Notes: a model not told the origin generated them from the sequence alone. Positions 1 through 11,735 are shown, numbered from the stretch's first letter. The stretch: 64,000 nt of DNA from Pardosa pseudoannulata (GCA_032207245.1 CM063502.1:42205662-42269661), one strand, 5' to 3'. Made by a program: numbers and translations.

Positions 1-1307
1 AAAATGACACTAAGTTTCTTTAAGGTGTGTATGGCCTATAATGAAGTAAAATAATTAAGTTTTCACTCATGAATTTATACATTTTTTCTAGACTTGGTTT
101 AATGGGAGCAGGTAGATTGGCAACATTTCGGTACAAAAATGAAAAGAAAGAAAATTCTATCAGAGCCTTAAAGTCTGTAAACTTTCTTCATTAATTTAAT
201 ACAAGAAAAATGAAGAAAAATGTCAACTTCTTTTTTCTAAATTTGGAAACATTTGAAAACACAGTAATTAATAGTTTTTCCTTAAAAGTTTTAAACAGAA
301 TAACACAATCTTATATTATTCGCAAAAACAAAAGAATTACTGTATGAATTTTTATAACACCATAATTTATATATATTTATCTGCATCTGCTTTTTAAATA
401 TAGAATCTGAAAAAAATATATAGCGTGTGACTTAAAATGCTATTTAAAACATATTTACCTTACGTTGTTAAACTTTTTATTTTTATGTGACAATAATCTT
501 TTTATTATGTACTTAAAAAATACATTACACTTCTTTATTTCCTCGTACAAAGTAAAGGAACTGTTGTAATAAGGATAACCTTAATACTCAAAATTTTAAG
601 GAAAATCGTTATTTTGACCATGCCTGAGTTGTGGCGACTTAAAGTGCTATGTAAGTCTTATGAATATACAAAATTCATTTATACTGAAATTTAAATAACC
701 ATTTTGACCATTCTTGAACTGTTTACCTCTTATACTCTTGACGACTGTACGCTCGTGCATATGCACTACATATGTCGCATAACTCAATGATTAGCACTGG
801 AAGATCGATATTTTGTACTTAGGACTTTATAAATTATAGTAGTTCACTGCCCCTACTGGTAGCAATCTTAAATCTGTATAACGAAATTTTAATGTTATTA
901 ATGCTGTGAGTCATAACTCTAAAAACGTTAACCGTAGAATGTAAAAATATTGTATTTACGATTATAATAAATATAGCTCTGGTCCTACTTTGTTGATTGC
1001 ATTCTGCACTATATAGCAAAATATTTCTATATAATGTATATAAATTTTATGGAGGCATATATCTCACATACAGGTGTAATGTAACATACAGGTGTGTATC
1101 TAGGTGTGTATTTTTAACGAGTCATGTGCTGCCACATTAGTCTATTTTAATGAAATAGGAATTTAATTTTAGCATAATGTTCTTAAAAAACTTTTACGTT
1201 AATTAAAATGCTAAAATTTTATCTTTCATTTTAATTTTCTTTTGGGAGATATTTGGACATTGTATATGACCGTATGTATGTATGTGCTTTAAGTATATAA
1301 GTATACG

Positions 1308-1309
<2 letters not shown>

Positions 1310-1374
<65 letters not shown>
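1310..1374. repeat. (TA)n microsatellite
   Basis: An uninterrupted TA dinucleotide run of about 65 bp inside the intron. Confidence 0.95.
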
Positions 1375-1378
<4 letters not shown>

Positions 1379-1710
1379 GATGTAAAAATGAGAGTTAAGT
1401 AAGTTATAATTAAAAATAGTTAGAACTCATTAACGATAAAGTAATAGGAGAAAGACACACCCTCGAGTGGAATTATACAGAGTGAAGAAGCCGACGCGGA
1501 AGTAGACATAGGAATTTTGCTTAGGTAGCAACGCCAAAAGAGACAGTTCTGAGCGGGAACTCGAGCTGATAACATCCTCCACGCTTGTCGTGGCAAATTA
1601 TGAGAACAAAGAATATCTAAATAGCATAGCTATGGACAGAAGGATTACAATAAAGAAGTTTTTATATATGAAATGAAATGTGTCTTCCATGCCTTAACCA
1701 CTCGTCCATG

Positions 1711-1711
<1 letters not shown>

Positions 1712-1757
<46 letters not shown>
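1712..1757. repeat. (TA)n microsatellite
   Basis: A TA run of about 46 bp. Just before it (1680-1710), the reverse strand reads like the box A part of a Ser/Leu tRNA, GACGAGTGGTTAAGGC. The tract may therefore have grown from the edge of an old SINE fragment. Confidence 0.9.
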
Positions 1758-1759
<2 letters not shown>

Positions 1760-2027
1760 AATACAACAGAGAGTGGGAAGACATGTTTTGTTTGTTTTTA
1801 ATTTCAATATTTAAGTAGTGTTTTAAAGGTAATGGTTTAAAAGTAGCCCCTGGTTCGTAAATTGCACGGAATCTTTAATCTAGGATCAATAAAGCTGTTT
1901 TCTTTTTTTAAACTTCTTATCTAAAAAAGTTGAACTTAAGAGATATATGTAATTTCATTGAAAAAAAGTATTGCAAACCCATGACTTTGCTGTGTCTCAA
2001 TTCCGATTTTGTTTCTTTTAATTCTAG

Positions 2028-2195
2028 AAGCTTCTCGAACAACAGTTAGACGAGAAGGGGAGAAGTTGTATTCCACTCTAAGCTCGATCACACTATATCC
2101 CAAAGGAGATACAAGTGGATCCACTTATACATGTGAAGCTCTGCATCCAGCTTTGGAAAAGCCTTTAAGAACTACTGTTGGGGTTGGAGTATTAT
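2028..2195 (+). CDS. Exon A: C-terminal half of an Ig domain, nephrin-like adhesion protein
   Basis: Internal exon of 168 bp. The acceptor is TTTTAATTCTAG before 2028 and the donor is GTGAGT at 2196. It is entered after codon position 1 and left after codon position 1 (phase 1). About 56 residues are encoded. The C-terminal half of an Ig fold is visible: strands leading to YTCEALHPAL, with the distal disulfide Cys at 2132-2134, then a G strand ending VGVGVL. Joined to exon B it continues as LYPP, the usual linker at a C2-type Ig boundary. The partner Cys and the core Trp must be on an upstream exon outside the window. The CEALHPAL motif followed by a YPP linker is typical of nephrin / Sticks-and-stones / Hibris Ig domains, as I recall that family; no alignment was run. 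The protein would act at the cell surface in cell-cell recognition. Other multi-Ig families are possible. Confidence 0.85.
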
Positions 2196-2728
2196 GTGAG
2201 TAATACAACTTACGTTCAGATACTCAGTTATAAATCTGATTGGCATGCATTTTAATTAAATTCTTTTGATCATTTTGCTGTGAGAAATTTATTTTGCATT
2301 GAATATTATAGAAATAAATTACATTTTGTATTTAACTACAGCTGAGTAATACAAAACAAATCTTACATCAATTTACTTTCACTACTGCTGTTTCCTTGTA
2401 TCACAGTTCAGAATTTAGTTTTATCTAATAGATGTGCATAACAATTTATTACTACTAAAATTATGCTCGTAACTATTTACTTCTAATGAAACAGTTTGGA
2501 GATTTTACTTAAAGTACAGAATATTTTTACTCCGTATATTAATATTTTGTTCTTCATAATTATATATTGTATTTACAAAATATCGTATCTTATTTAGCAA
2601 ATGTTTAAGAATATAAATGTAAGTAAATCAAAGATAGATAGTTTTAGAGTTTCTGCCTAGAAATAAACTAATTAAATCTTTAAAGTTTTAGAATTTTTCA
2701 GTTTTTATATTCAAACTGTTATGTTTAA

Positions 2729-3297
2729 CCCCTTCCGGTAAAATGACGAGTCTAGCTCGTCATTAGTTTTTCATTCCATACCGCACCATGACCAGCTACA
2801 CTCGTCATGCGATTAAAGTTACTGTTAAATATGATAATTAATTTAGTTTCAAATTTCTAGTGTACTGAATTTGGCAACACTTTTATCACTTGTGAAAATC
2901 ACAAATCCCTATTGCATATTGTTTACTTAGAATTTCTTGGTACAAGTCATTGCCAAATTAATGAGTCAGAATAAAAGAAAACCTACTGAGAAATGCCGTG
3001 TGTGTTACAAGAATCAAATTAAAAGTGACACTACTTGGCGGTGTAAACACTTAAGAATTCCTTTGCACTTTGTTTTGAAAAGTACCACTAGCTTGAAGAC
3101 CTATATCTGTGTACCTTATTAATGTTTTTCTTTGATAGTTTCTTAATTTTACTGTTTCTGATATTATTTAACACTATGTAAAAAGTGTATTTTAATTAAG
3201 AATATGTAAGATTTGTAAAATGAAACAAGTTTTTTAAATAAAAATTAAATGGTTATTTCATGCACAGTTTTTCATTATTAAATCATACCGGAAGGGG
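2729..3297 (+). mobile_element. piggyBac-type element, internally deleted (569 bp)
   Basis: The ends are a perfect 12-bp inverted repeat, CCCCTTCCGGTA (2729-2740) and TACCGGAAGGGG (3286-3297). Both are flanked directly by the tetranucleotide TTAA (2725-2728 and 3298-3301), the hallmark target duplication of piggyBac transposons. Just inside the left end is a palindrome, ATGACGAG/CTCGTCAT around 2743-2763, with a related arm at 2786-2806; subterminal inverted repeats of this kind are typical of the superfamily. The interior keeps the last part of a transposase (2937-3122) on the + strand. An autonomous copy would be several times longer, so this is a deletion derivative that could only move with help from a transposase supplied elsewhere. 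Confidence 0.88.
2937..3122 (+). pseudogene. piggyBac transposase C-terminal cysteine-rich remnant
   Basis: An open stretch of about 60 codons, ending in TAA, lies inside the TTAA-flanked element. It contains KCRVCYKNQIKSDTTWRCK, which matches the piggyBac C-terminal zinc-binding pattern C-x2-C, then a basic/DT segment, an aromatic residue and the next Cys. In the family this domain folds as a cross-braced zinc finger and helps bind the transposon ends. Here the later Cys and His positions are missing: after WRCKHL only IPLHF follows, instead of a second CxC/PxxC set. The domain is therefore broken. No catalytic DDE/D core is present, and there is no ATG start that makes a full protein. It is a fossil. 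Confidence 0.8.
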
Positions 3298-3725
3298 TTA
3301 ATATTTAATATAATGTTTGTTTTTAGTCAAATCAACAATAAAATGTTGTGTATCACTACCTTCCTGTAAAAATATGAGTAAAGAATGAATCAGACTTTTA
3401 CTTAATTTAAAAATATTTATAGACTCCATGATAGTTTTGACTTTTGTAGGAAAAAACTGTCAACAATTTTTAATGTATATTTATTAATAAGGCATGTCAA
3501 TGTTGAACATATCATAAATTATATCATAAAGTTATTATCAGATATTTATAAATCATCAGCGAGATTTTGCTTATGTCATAATAGATTATCTTATTATGTA
3601 ATGGATTAATGGATTATCTTATTATGGATTATGTAATTATTTGTGCAATTAATTTTTGCATTCAATTCTAAGAAAAGATATATTACCTTTAATATATATT
3701 CAATTAATAGGTTAGGATTAAAAGT

Positions 3726-3727
<2 letters not shown>

Positions 3728-3786
<59 letters not shown>
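3728..3786. repeat. (TA)n microsatellite
   Basis: A TA run of about 59 bp. It produces spurious open frames of alternating Tyr-Ile on both strands. Confidence 0.95.
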
Positions 3787-3790
<4 letters not shown>

Positions 3791-5463
3791 CATTTATATT
3801 TATATTACTATGTATGTTAACAAAGCCCATTTTACTTCGATTGTTTTACAGAATACGATATTTTAAAGGAAAAGCACACAACGTTTAAACATATCAAAAC
3901 GACATCTTAAGCCGTTTTTCACTTTTGCCTCGAGTTTTTAGGGAATGTTGAATATTTACATGAGAAAGCAATTGTTTTGTACTTAGTACATACATATCCA
4001 AAAAGAAATCTGTTTTTAATGGAACTGATGCGAACCTTGTCCTTATAACTTTTTTTCTCGTTTTCGTCGACGCCAGCTATCATGTACTTAAAAAGTAGTC
4101 TTGTTTCATTTTTAAGTTCTACCTCACTTGAGTTTTTTTTCATCCACTTAGAGTAATAAAATTGTATTTCTATAGACAAGTGCTTTGAAAAAGCAAATTG
4201 AGTAAAAAGATAAAATTCATTTTAACAAGAATTTTTCATTCCTTTATTACTCTATATTTCAAAAAGAGCAATTACTCCTGCAACTTAAAAGGCATCTTAT
4301 ATTATAAATTTCATTTTTTTATCGTCAGGAATCAGTTAATTTATTTTTCTAATCTTTTCGTGTTTTATATTAAGTTGAAAAACAAGTAATTTCAAAGAAT
4401 GCTTTGCTTTTTAGGGATACGTTTATGAAGTCTTTTATTAAATCCTACATTTTCATAGTTCAGGGAAAGGATGTCTGAAACGTTCTCTTATTTTATGTGA
4501 GAGTATTTTATTTGCTCCTCGTTTCTCTAATGGAAAATTTCACTTTTAGTTAACGTGTCACTACCTCTTAAATAAAGAACCTAGGATCTTTCTAAAATTT
4601 CTCTTTAACACGCAATAAAATTCATGGAATGAAGAAATTTTCCTTGGTCCTTGAGACCGTGGGATTGGGCGAAATAAATAGCTTTTGCCTACTAGTAAAA
4701 ATATTATTTTGAAAAAAAGTAGATAGATATTTTATAATCTTCTTAATTGTTTTAGGCTTTCGAAATCTTCTCATATCTAATACAGTTTAAAATTGTTTTC
4801 CTATTTATTTACTCTTCCTTTAATCTGATGCCAAATTTTATTATTGTCTATCATGTGTCATCGTTATTATCAAATGTTATAAAAGTAGACGATTATGCCG
4901 ATCTAAACAATGATATGAAAGACTTAAATTACTGTAGTGTAGGTTTTGAAAATGGTAAAATTTTCCTTTATCTCTTTAACTTACATAACCCTATTACGAT
5001 AAATCAGGTATATTCATTATTATTAAAATGAATATCATATTTTCATAGAAGAAATATACAAGAATTAAAAGTGCTGTAATGCTCATTAAAAACTTAATAG
5101 TATAATATTTTTAAAAAAACTTTGTAGAGTGCTGCATTTTACCCTTTAATTTGTATGTTTTCAGTGCAATCACTTATTCAATATGATTAATATCTATACT
5201 CTAAACGTATACCTATTTTTGAAACCATAAAAGAAGTCTAGCACTAGGTGGAACATGGTCTGAGACTGGTCGATTATTTAACAATAATCTGCTGAAAGTA
5301 TTCGAAATCTGTAGTTATTTGACCATTATATGATGCTTTCCTTTTATGTTCGTAAGAACACCCCTTTCTAGATTTAGATTTCTTTAAGAGGATATAATGC
5401 TTTTCGAGATTTAAAATCTTTATAATGATAGCGTATTATCGGATACTGATAAAATAAAAAGTT

Positions 5464-6070
5464 TTTTCAGAAAGAAAGTCTTTTAACCATTTTTCTCCAG
5501 TGCTTTAAGTAAAAATAAAACAATTTTGAATTAAAAGTTTTATAACTATAAAACTATAATAATAGTAGTAAAATTGTATCTTAGTAGCATTATAATATGT
5601 AGTTTGTTATAATAGTAGCAATATCGTTATTATTAATATCATTCCTTTACTACTTTATGAGAAATATTTGTTAAAATACACGTTTACATTCTTTTTATGT
5701 TGTTTACTGTATATGCATATCAAGGTGAATTGACAGGTCTTGAAACTTTTCACCACTAAATTTACTAGTTATGTTTTCAGAAAGAAAGTCTTTTAACCAT
5801 TTTTCTCCACTACTTTAAGTAAAATAAAATTATTTTGAGCTAAAAATTTTATAGCTTTAAAACTATAATAATAGTAGTAAAATTGTATCTTAATAGCATT
5901 ATAATTTGTAGTTTATTATAGTAGTAGCAATATCGTTATTATTATATCATCCCTTTACTACTTTATGAAAAACAATTGTTAAAATACATGTTTACATTCT
6001 TCCTATGTTGTTTACTGTATATGAGTTGAGAGGTCTTGAAACTTTTGACCACTGAATTTGCTAGTTATGT
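5464..6070. repeat. Tandem duplication, two copies of about 300 bp
   Basis: Copy 1 is about 5464-5773 and copy 2 about 5774-6070. Both begin TTTTCAGAAAGAAAGTC and end near CTAGTTATGTTT. They share long near-identical stretches separated by small indels, for example the AATAGTAGTAAAATTGTATCTT block. The copies abut, so this is a segmental tandem duplication within the intron. The start of each copy looks like a splice acceptor (TTTTCAG), but no open frame follows. Confidence 0.9.
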
Positions 6071-7944
6071 TTGAATAGTTGTTTTGATAGTTATATTAAA
6101 TGTAATGTTGACAGCTAAACTCTGTGGATTCAAATATGTATGTTTGAATTCCTTTCTGGACTTTAAACTGTTTCTCCACCAAACTGACTTGAAGATAACA
6201 GTCATAGTTGAACTATATTCTTCACAAAGTTTTGTGAACCACTTCTTATGTTCTGAAGAGTGTTTCATTGCATGAATATTTGTTTCGCATTAACTATAAC
6301 ATTTGTTATTCCTTTCCTAGCTGCAATAAGTATTCTGATTTTTAATATTTTGAAATGCTTTGTTAGTCATTAAACTTTTAATAATCATTTATTAGTTAAG
6401 TTCCAGCAATATTAATTGATTCAAATCGTCTCCTTTTCTTTCACGAAAAATAATTTATTTGAGTATTTCTAAGAATTAAAAAATTATATCAAATTATTAT
6501 TATAAAATATTAATATAAATATTTATTATAAAATTTTCCGGTGTTACATGTTCTAATTCCATTTATTGGATTAAATATTAAATTAGTTATCTGATTGTTC
6601 CCGTAAATTTATTATTCACTCAGTTATGGCATCATCAACAAATTTTACCCTATTTCATTAACCATGCAAATTGAGAAAATTAAATTATCTTCGAAAATCT
6701 TTGTCTTATTATTAATTTTTATATTTAAAACTGAAATTAAATTGGAAAAATGAATTTCATACGTATTGGAAAGGAATATTTCTTATTAATTTATCAATTT
6801 TATAAATAAAAATACAAAGCTTTTATAAAAAAAGTTAATTTAATACCTTTTTATTCGCAACAAAGAAATGGCTTTAATTAAATTCCTTATATCCTTGAAA
6901 AAACATTTTCATTATATTTATCATACGAGAAATTCGGTATATTTCAGTAAAATTAAATTCTAATCATAATTTGTAATGCTAAAATATTCATTTTATAGAA
7001 TATTATGATCCCTATTTCTAAACGCATTTATTAATTAAATGATTAATTATATATGACCAATTATTTTCTCTCTATAATCTAAGTAATTTTTAATAAAGAT
7101 GAATTACTTGAATGGTAATTAAATTGCATTTTAAGTCGATTGATCATTTATTATACGTCATAAAAGCTTTTCGATTCCGATGGGAGAAAAATATGTAGCA
7201 CAATAGAAAATTTCATTTCATAACAACTCAATTATGTCCTTAATTCATAAAAAAAAATCTTCATATGAACCTTAGTTTCTATTTAACCCAAACCCAAAGT
7301 CTATTTTTATATTAGTTTCTCGAAAACCCAAACTGCATTCAAAGAAGAGTAGAAAATAGTTTGAATGGCAATTGTTTCTCTCATACAATTAAAATCTTCT
7401 TATCAAGTCTCCGATTTCTTGAACGGACTATTGGAATTTGAATAAGGAAAAGATTTTTGTGGAACTTCAGGATCCCTTTCAAATTTCTTCAGAATTCAAT
7501 CGGGTTGAGATGATAAATGAAATGGAAGGAACACAGACGTCATTAAAAACTTATGATTCATTATATATTCCAGAATCATAACTCAGGGAAAATTTCTAAG
7601 ACAAATCGAATTTTGATATTCTTTCTTAAGTAGTCCGGTTTATGAAAAAATGGAAAGAAAAACTTAAGGTGTATTACATTTGTAGTTTCTATATTTATTT
7701 GAAACATTTTTTCCAGATTTTTATTGGAATGTATTTTGAAAGAAGGAATAAACCAAGTAATATATTTGAATTGTTATTATTTTAATACATCTATATGACA
7801 GAGTAAGCAGCGTACTAGAAGTTTTAACTATAACTATGTATAATTGATTTCATTAAAAGTACTAAGCACCTTTCAATATATTTTGTACTATATTCTTAAA
7901 AGTGAAAATTAAAAGCACATAACAGGAATTGTTACTATAAACGT

Positions 7945-8497
7945 GTATATTGCATATGTATATATTGCAAATGTATATATTGCATATGTATATATTGCAT
8001 ATGTATATATTGCATATGTATATATTGCATATGTATATATTGCATATGTATATATTGCATATGTATATATTGCATATGTATATATTGCATATGTATCTAT
8101 TGCATATGAATCTGTTGCATATTTATCTATTGTACATGTATCCATTGTATGCGTATATATTGTATGGGTATATATTGTATGCGTATATATCGTATGCGTA
8201 TATATTGTATACGTATCTATTGTATACGTATCTATTGCATATGTATCTATTGCATATGTATCTATTGCATATGTATCTATTGCATATGTATCTATTGCAT
8301 ATGTATACAGTGTATATGTATACATTGTATATGTATACATTGTATATGTATACATTGTATATGTATACATTGTATACGTATACATTGTATACGTATACAT
8401 TGTATACGTATACATTGTATACGTATACATTGTATACGTATATATTGTATACGTATATATTGTATACGTATATATTGTATATGTATATATTGTATTT
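7945..8497. repeat. 15-bp minisatellite, about 37 copies in variant blocks
   Basis: The unit is a 15-mer close to GTATATATTGCATAT. Copies fall into blocks with the same variant: TTGCATATGTATATA first (about 10 copies), then mixed copies with GCG and CAT changes, then a run with GTATCTA, then GTATACAT with TGTATAT, then TGTATACGTATACAT, and finally TGTATACGTATATAT. The unit is a multiple of 3 and mostly lacks stops, so several frames on both strands stay open for 130-198 codons; these are artefacts of the repeat, not genes. The block order suggests local amplification of successive variants. Confidence 0.95.
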
Positions 8498-8675
8498 TTA
8501 TCATTAAAGGTGATAATATTTTACATATTTTTGAAATAATCTGATAAAATGATTAAATTAAAAAATTATTTTAAAGAATTTTATAATATAAATTAAACAA
8601 TAAAAAGTGTCTGCTATAATTTGTGTAAAATATACAAAAGTTTATTTGAATATACAAGAATATTAGATAAACAGT

Positions 8676-9005
8676 ATGAAATATCTTAATTCAATTAAAA
8701 ATTATAGTTATGCCATTTTCTTTTCGGTAGGGATCACACGCTTCGGAGATATAAATGAGTTTAAAAAACCTTGTAAAGATGCTCTCAAACTTTCGAAGAG
8801 TGACGTCGTGATTCTGAAACAACTTACCAATAACATTAGAGGTAAAATAAACGAGAAATACTCTGCGTTGGTCGGTGAACAATTAGTTCAAATTTCAAGT
8901 GGTGTACTCAAAGTAATTTATACCCTGTTACATTTACGTACCATTATAAAATTACGCATTTCAAGATTGATTGGCTTCAAAGTGCTTGCTAGTAATCTCA
9001 TCTAA
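8676..9005 (+). other. Unassigned 109-codon open frame, doubtful
   Basis: An ATG-to-stop frame of 109 codons follows the minisatellite. Its middle (from about 8730 to 8910) is less AT-rich than the surroundings and has several CpGs. The translation has a Lys-rich, polar middle (SKSDVVILKQLTNN, then NEKYSALVGEQL) but no domain I recognise. There is no paired splice context or regulatory signal. It may be chance, or a remnant of a mobile-element reading frame. I do not assign a function. Confidence 0.2.
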
Positions 9006-9145
9006 TTCATACATTTTAATTTTTAAATGATTTGCTTTTGAACTGAATTAATATGATCTATACAATCCAAGTCATCTGTATGCACCTTGTTTTGAATTTT
9101 AATGTGTCATTTAGTATATTGAGAGCCACACATAGCCATACATGC

Positions 9146-9194
9146 AAATGACACATGCTATAAATATTTACTATATTTATAGCATGTGTCATTT
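9146..9194. repeat. Perfect inverted repeat, 21-bp arms
   Basis: AAATGACACATGCTATAAATA (9146-9166) is followed, after a 7-base spacer, by its exact reverse complement (9174-9194). It could fold as a strong hairpin. A short direct repeat, GTGTCATTTA-G/C-TATATTG, brackets it (about 9104-9122 and 9184-9204). This may be the tip of a fold-back element. Confidence 0.9.
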
Positions 9195-9202
9195 ACTATA
9201 TT

Positions 9203-9222
9203 GGTGTGCAATATTGCACACC
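9203..9222. repeat. Perfect 20-bp palindrome
   Basis: GGTGTGCAATATTGCACACC is a perfect self-complementary palindrome, 8 bases after the preceding inverted repeat. Confidence 0.9.
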
Positions 9223-9294
9223 GCTAAGAAAATTATTGTACAATATTGTTAAAGACCACATAGACGCAAATAACATCGTCCTGGGCTAAAAGTA

Positions 9295-9478
9295 GGTTTG
9301 GTTTGGTTTGATTTGGAGTGCTACGGTCTACTTTTTGCAACACGAGGGCTAATGAAACCGGGACCTACAGTTTATCGCCGATTCTGAACGGCTACGAACA
9401 TCCATGCCTCAGTGGTATTCGAACCCACGAACTCCGGTTCCGAAGGCCAGCACCCTAACCAATCGGCCATCGTTCGGC
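9295..9478 (-). mobile_element. tRNA-derived SINE, copy 1 (minus strand)
   Basis: Read on the minus strand, it starts GCCGAACGATGGCCGATTGG, with a box A-like GGCCGATTGGTTAGGG. It continues with a box B-like GTGGGTTCGAATAC, a body shared with the copy at 48485, and a tail of CAAACCAAACCAAACC. GCTAAAAGTA occurs at both edges (9285-9294 and 9477-9486), consistent with a short target-site duplication. The same word occurs once more at about 9505, so the exact duplication length is uncertain. Such elements are copied by RNA polymerase III and need reverse transcriptase from a LINE in trans. Confidence 0.9.
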
Positions 9479-11004
9479 TAAAAGTATGCCAACAGCACGC
9501 GGCTAAAAGTAGGAATGATAAATGATATTATCATTTGATATTGCATCAAAACTTATTGCTTCGCGGAAGTGTTAAAGTCTTAAGATGTTTCTGTTTTGTG
9601 TGTTTATATGCAGACTTATTTCGGCTGCATATAATTTTTTGGCGAAAAAATAACTACATCAATGTAACAAGGTGAAAAGTAGAAAGTCGGAAATTTATAT
9701 CAAATATTTATAATATTTTTATCTGCTTTGTAAAATAAACAATGATTAATTATAAACTATTAGCAACCATCTATCATTTTAAATATGTTTTTTTTTCAAT
9801 GTAATCGATATGTGATAAAAGAAAAACTGTGAGATATCTGCAAATGGTTTCATAATTTCAAAGGATTTATGTAACAATAACTATATATAATACAGTTAAA
9901 CTTTTACTCATGATTACACTTATATTCTTTATTTTTTAAATATTAATTAGTTGTGAATAGCATACTACTTTTATGTCTAATTCTACATACTTTTGTTTCT
10001 AAATGTAATTTTAAACAACTCTGGTTCTTGTATGTAAGCGAAACAACTAATATCGTCTACAATATTTTTTTATGTTATTAGATACTACGTAGAAATCTTT
10101 CCTTGTAAAAAAGTACATTTTTTACATAACAATATTAAGTAGGATAAGAAAGTCGTTATAATATTTAATTTCTTTAAATCTTTAAAGAAATATTAATTGT
10201 ATTATCTAAGATACTTCTCTTATAATCCCATTTCACTGAAGCACATGCGTGATTAGATTAGTTGAACAAAAAATATTCAAGTATTTTACAGGTATATTGA
10301 AGTGAATGTTTTCAACAACTAAATAATATATTTTTTAGAGTGAATAAATGGTAATCTAATGGCCTGAAGAAATTCAGATCTGTCTAGTTTTTTCTTGTTC
10401 CCAATATAAGGATAAAACCAATTCCACTGCAAAAAATTAAAATGTTTTTCATTTATTTTCAGCATAAATTACATCCCAATGGTCTCTCTCCACTTACATT
10501 TTTACGGTTATTACCAAATTATTAATCCAATTTAACTTGTTTTACTTTTCTAATAAACATAAATTCAACTATCTACTCCAGTTTAAAAAAGTAATGCACA
10601 TCACGCTGCACTGTTAGTTTGAAATATGTGATATAAATTAAAAAAATTACATGCATATTATTTATTTTTAAAGTACTTATAACCATTTTCACATTTTATC
10701 TTTATATATAGACCAAATAAGTAAATAATTATAAGGCAAAATTTGGTTTAGAGTATATTGTAATTATTTAAAACACTTTTATGGATCAGAATGCGTTTTG
10801 TAGAAGTGGAGTTTCACAGAATGTATGAGATTATTCTTAAGATAAAATATATATTAAAAACTACTAAAAGGGAACAAATAAGTTAATGAGACAAGGAACT
10901 GTCAACATTTCAGAACTCAACCCAAAATATGAAATAATTTCTGTTCTAAAAAAATCTGGTATGCATTTTTCAAATAACATAATTATTTTACTGCGGTGAA
11001 ACTT

Positions 11005-11735
11005 TATTTATCAAACACGATTCTTTTTAACATTAAAAAAAATATTTTTAGTTTCGCAATTTTTGTATTTTATTAGTAATTTCAAAATACTTCAGCTGCA
11101 TTACTTTGCTATTTATTATTCAAAATTTTGGAGGTTATTAACCAAGTGTTTATCAAAAAACTGGGTATGTTTTGTAACAAAGTATTTTCTCAAGTTACAA
11201 AGGATATAATACAACAAAAGGACAAACAGATAAAACATTGTACATTTTAAAATAATTGTGCTGTCTAAGCAGGATTTGTCGTAGATGAAAATCGATAACT
11301 AGTTTTGTTTCTGTAAAAGTTATAAGCGTAAAATGAAAAAAAAAATAAAAGAAATAGTTTAGTATGCTGCGCATCAGAAGTATTTATCAAACACGTTTCT
11401 TTTTAGTTTTACAATTTTTTTATTAGTAATTTCAAAATATTTCAGCTGCATTACTTTGCTATTTATTATTCAAAATTTTGGAGATTGTTAACCAATTGTT
11501 TATCAGAAAACTGGGTACGTTTTGTAACAAAGTATTTTCTCAAGTTACGAAGGATTTAATACCATGAAAGGACAAACAGATGATAAAACATTGTATAGTT
11601 AAAAATAATTGTGTTGTCTAAGCAGGATTTCTCACAGATAAAAATCGATAACTAGTTTTGTTTCTGTAAAAGTTATAAGCGTAAACTGAAAAAATAAAAG
11701 AAATAGCTTAGTATTCTGAGCATCAGAAGTATTTT
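11005..11735. repeat. Tandem duplication, two copies of about 360-375 bp
   Basis: Copy 1 is about 11005-11380 and copy 2 about 11381-11735. Both begin TATTTATCAAACACG and end near GCATCAGAAGTATTT. Shared inner blocks include TTCAGCTGCATTACTTTGC, CTGGGTA-T/C-GTTTTGTAAC and ATCGATAACTAGTTTTG. Copy 2 lacks about 20 bases near its start. No open reading frame is conserved between them. Confidence 0.9.

Larger units (their letters stand above)
1..2027 (+). other. Intron of the IgSF gene (3' part), upstream of exon A
   Basis: This is the 3' part of the intron that precedes the first visible exon. The upstream exon, which would carry the first half of the Ig domain completed by exon A, lies outside the window. 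The stretch is AT-rich and has no coding signal I can support. It holds two (TA)n tracts (1310-1374, 1712-1757) and, at about 1436-1640, a patch richer in CpG that looks like a decayed insertion of unknown type. The short open frames here are explained by chance. Confidence 0.75.

Noticed and set aside
1680..1712. Reverse-strand GACGAGTGGTTAAGGC resembling Ser/Leu tRNA box A
   Set aside because: Only a short match, with no box B or stems. It may be the edge of an old SINE.
4828..5031. 67-codon frame ending near a donor-like CAGGTATA
   Set aside because: It has the AT-rich codon use of the intron and no Ig-like or other motif, and no phase-compatible role between exons A and B.
7909..8544. 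Several open frames of 70-198 codons on both strands
   Set aside because: They are produced by the 15-bp stop-free minisatellite unit and encode only (YIAYV)n or (MYTYT)n type repeats.
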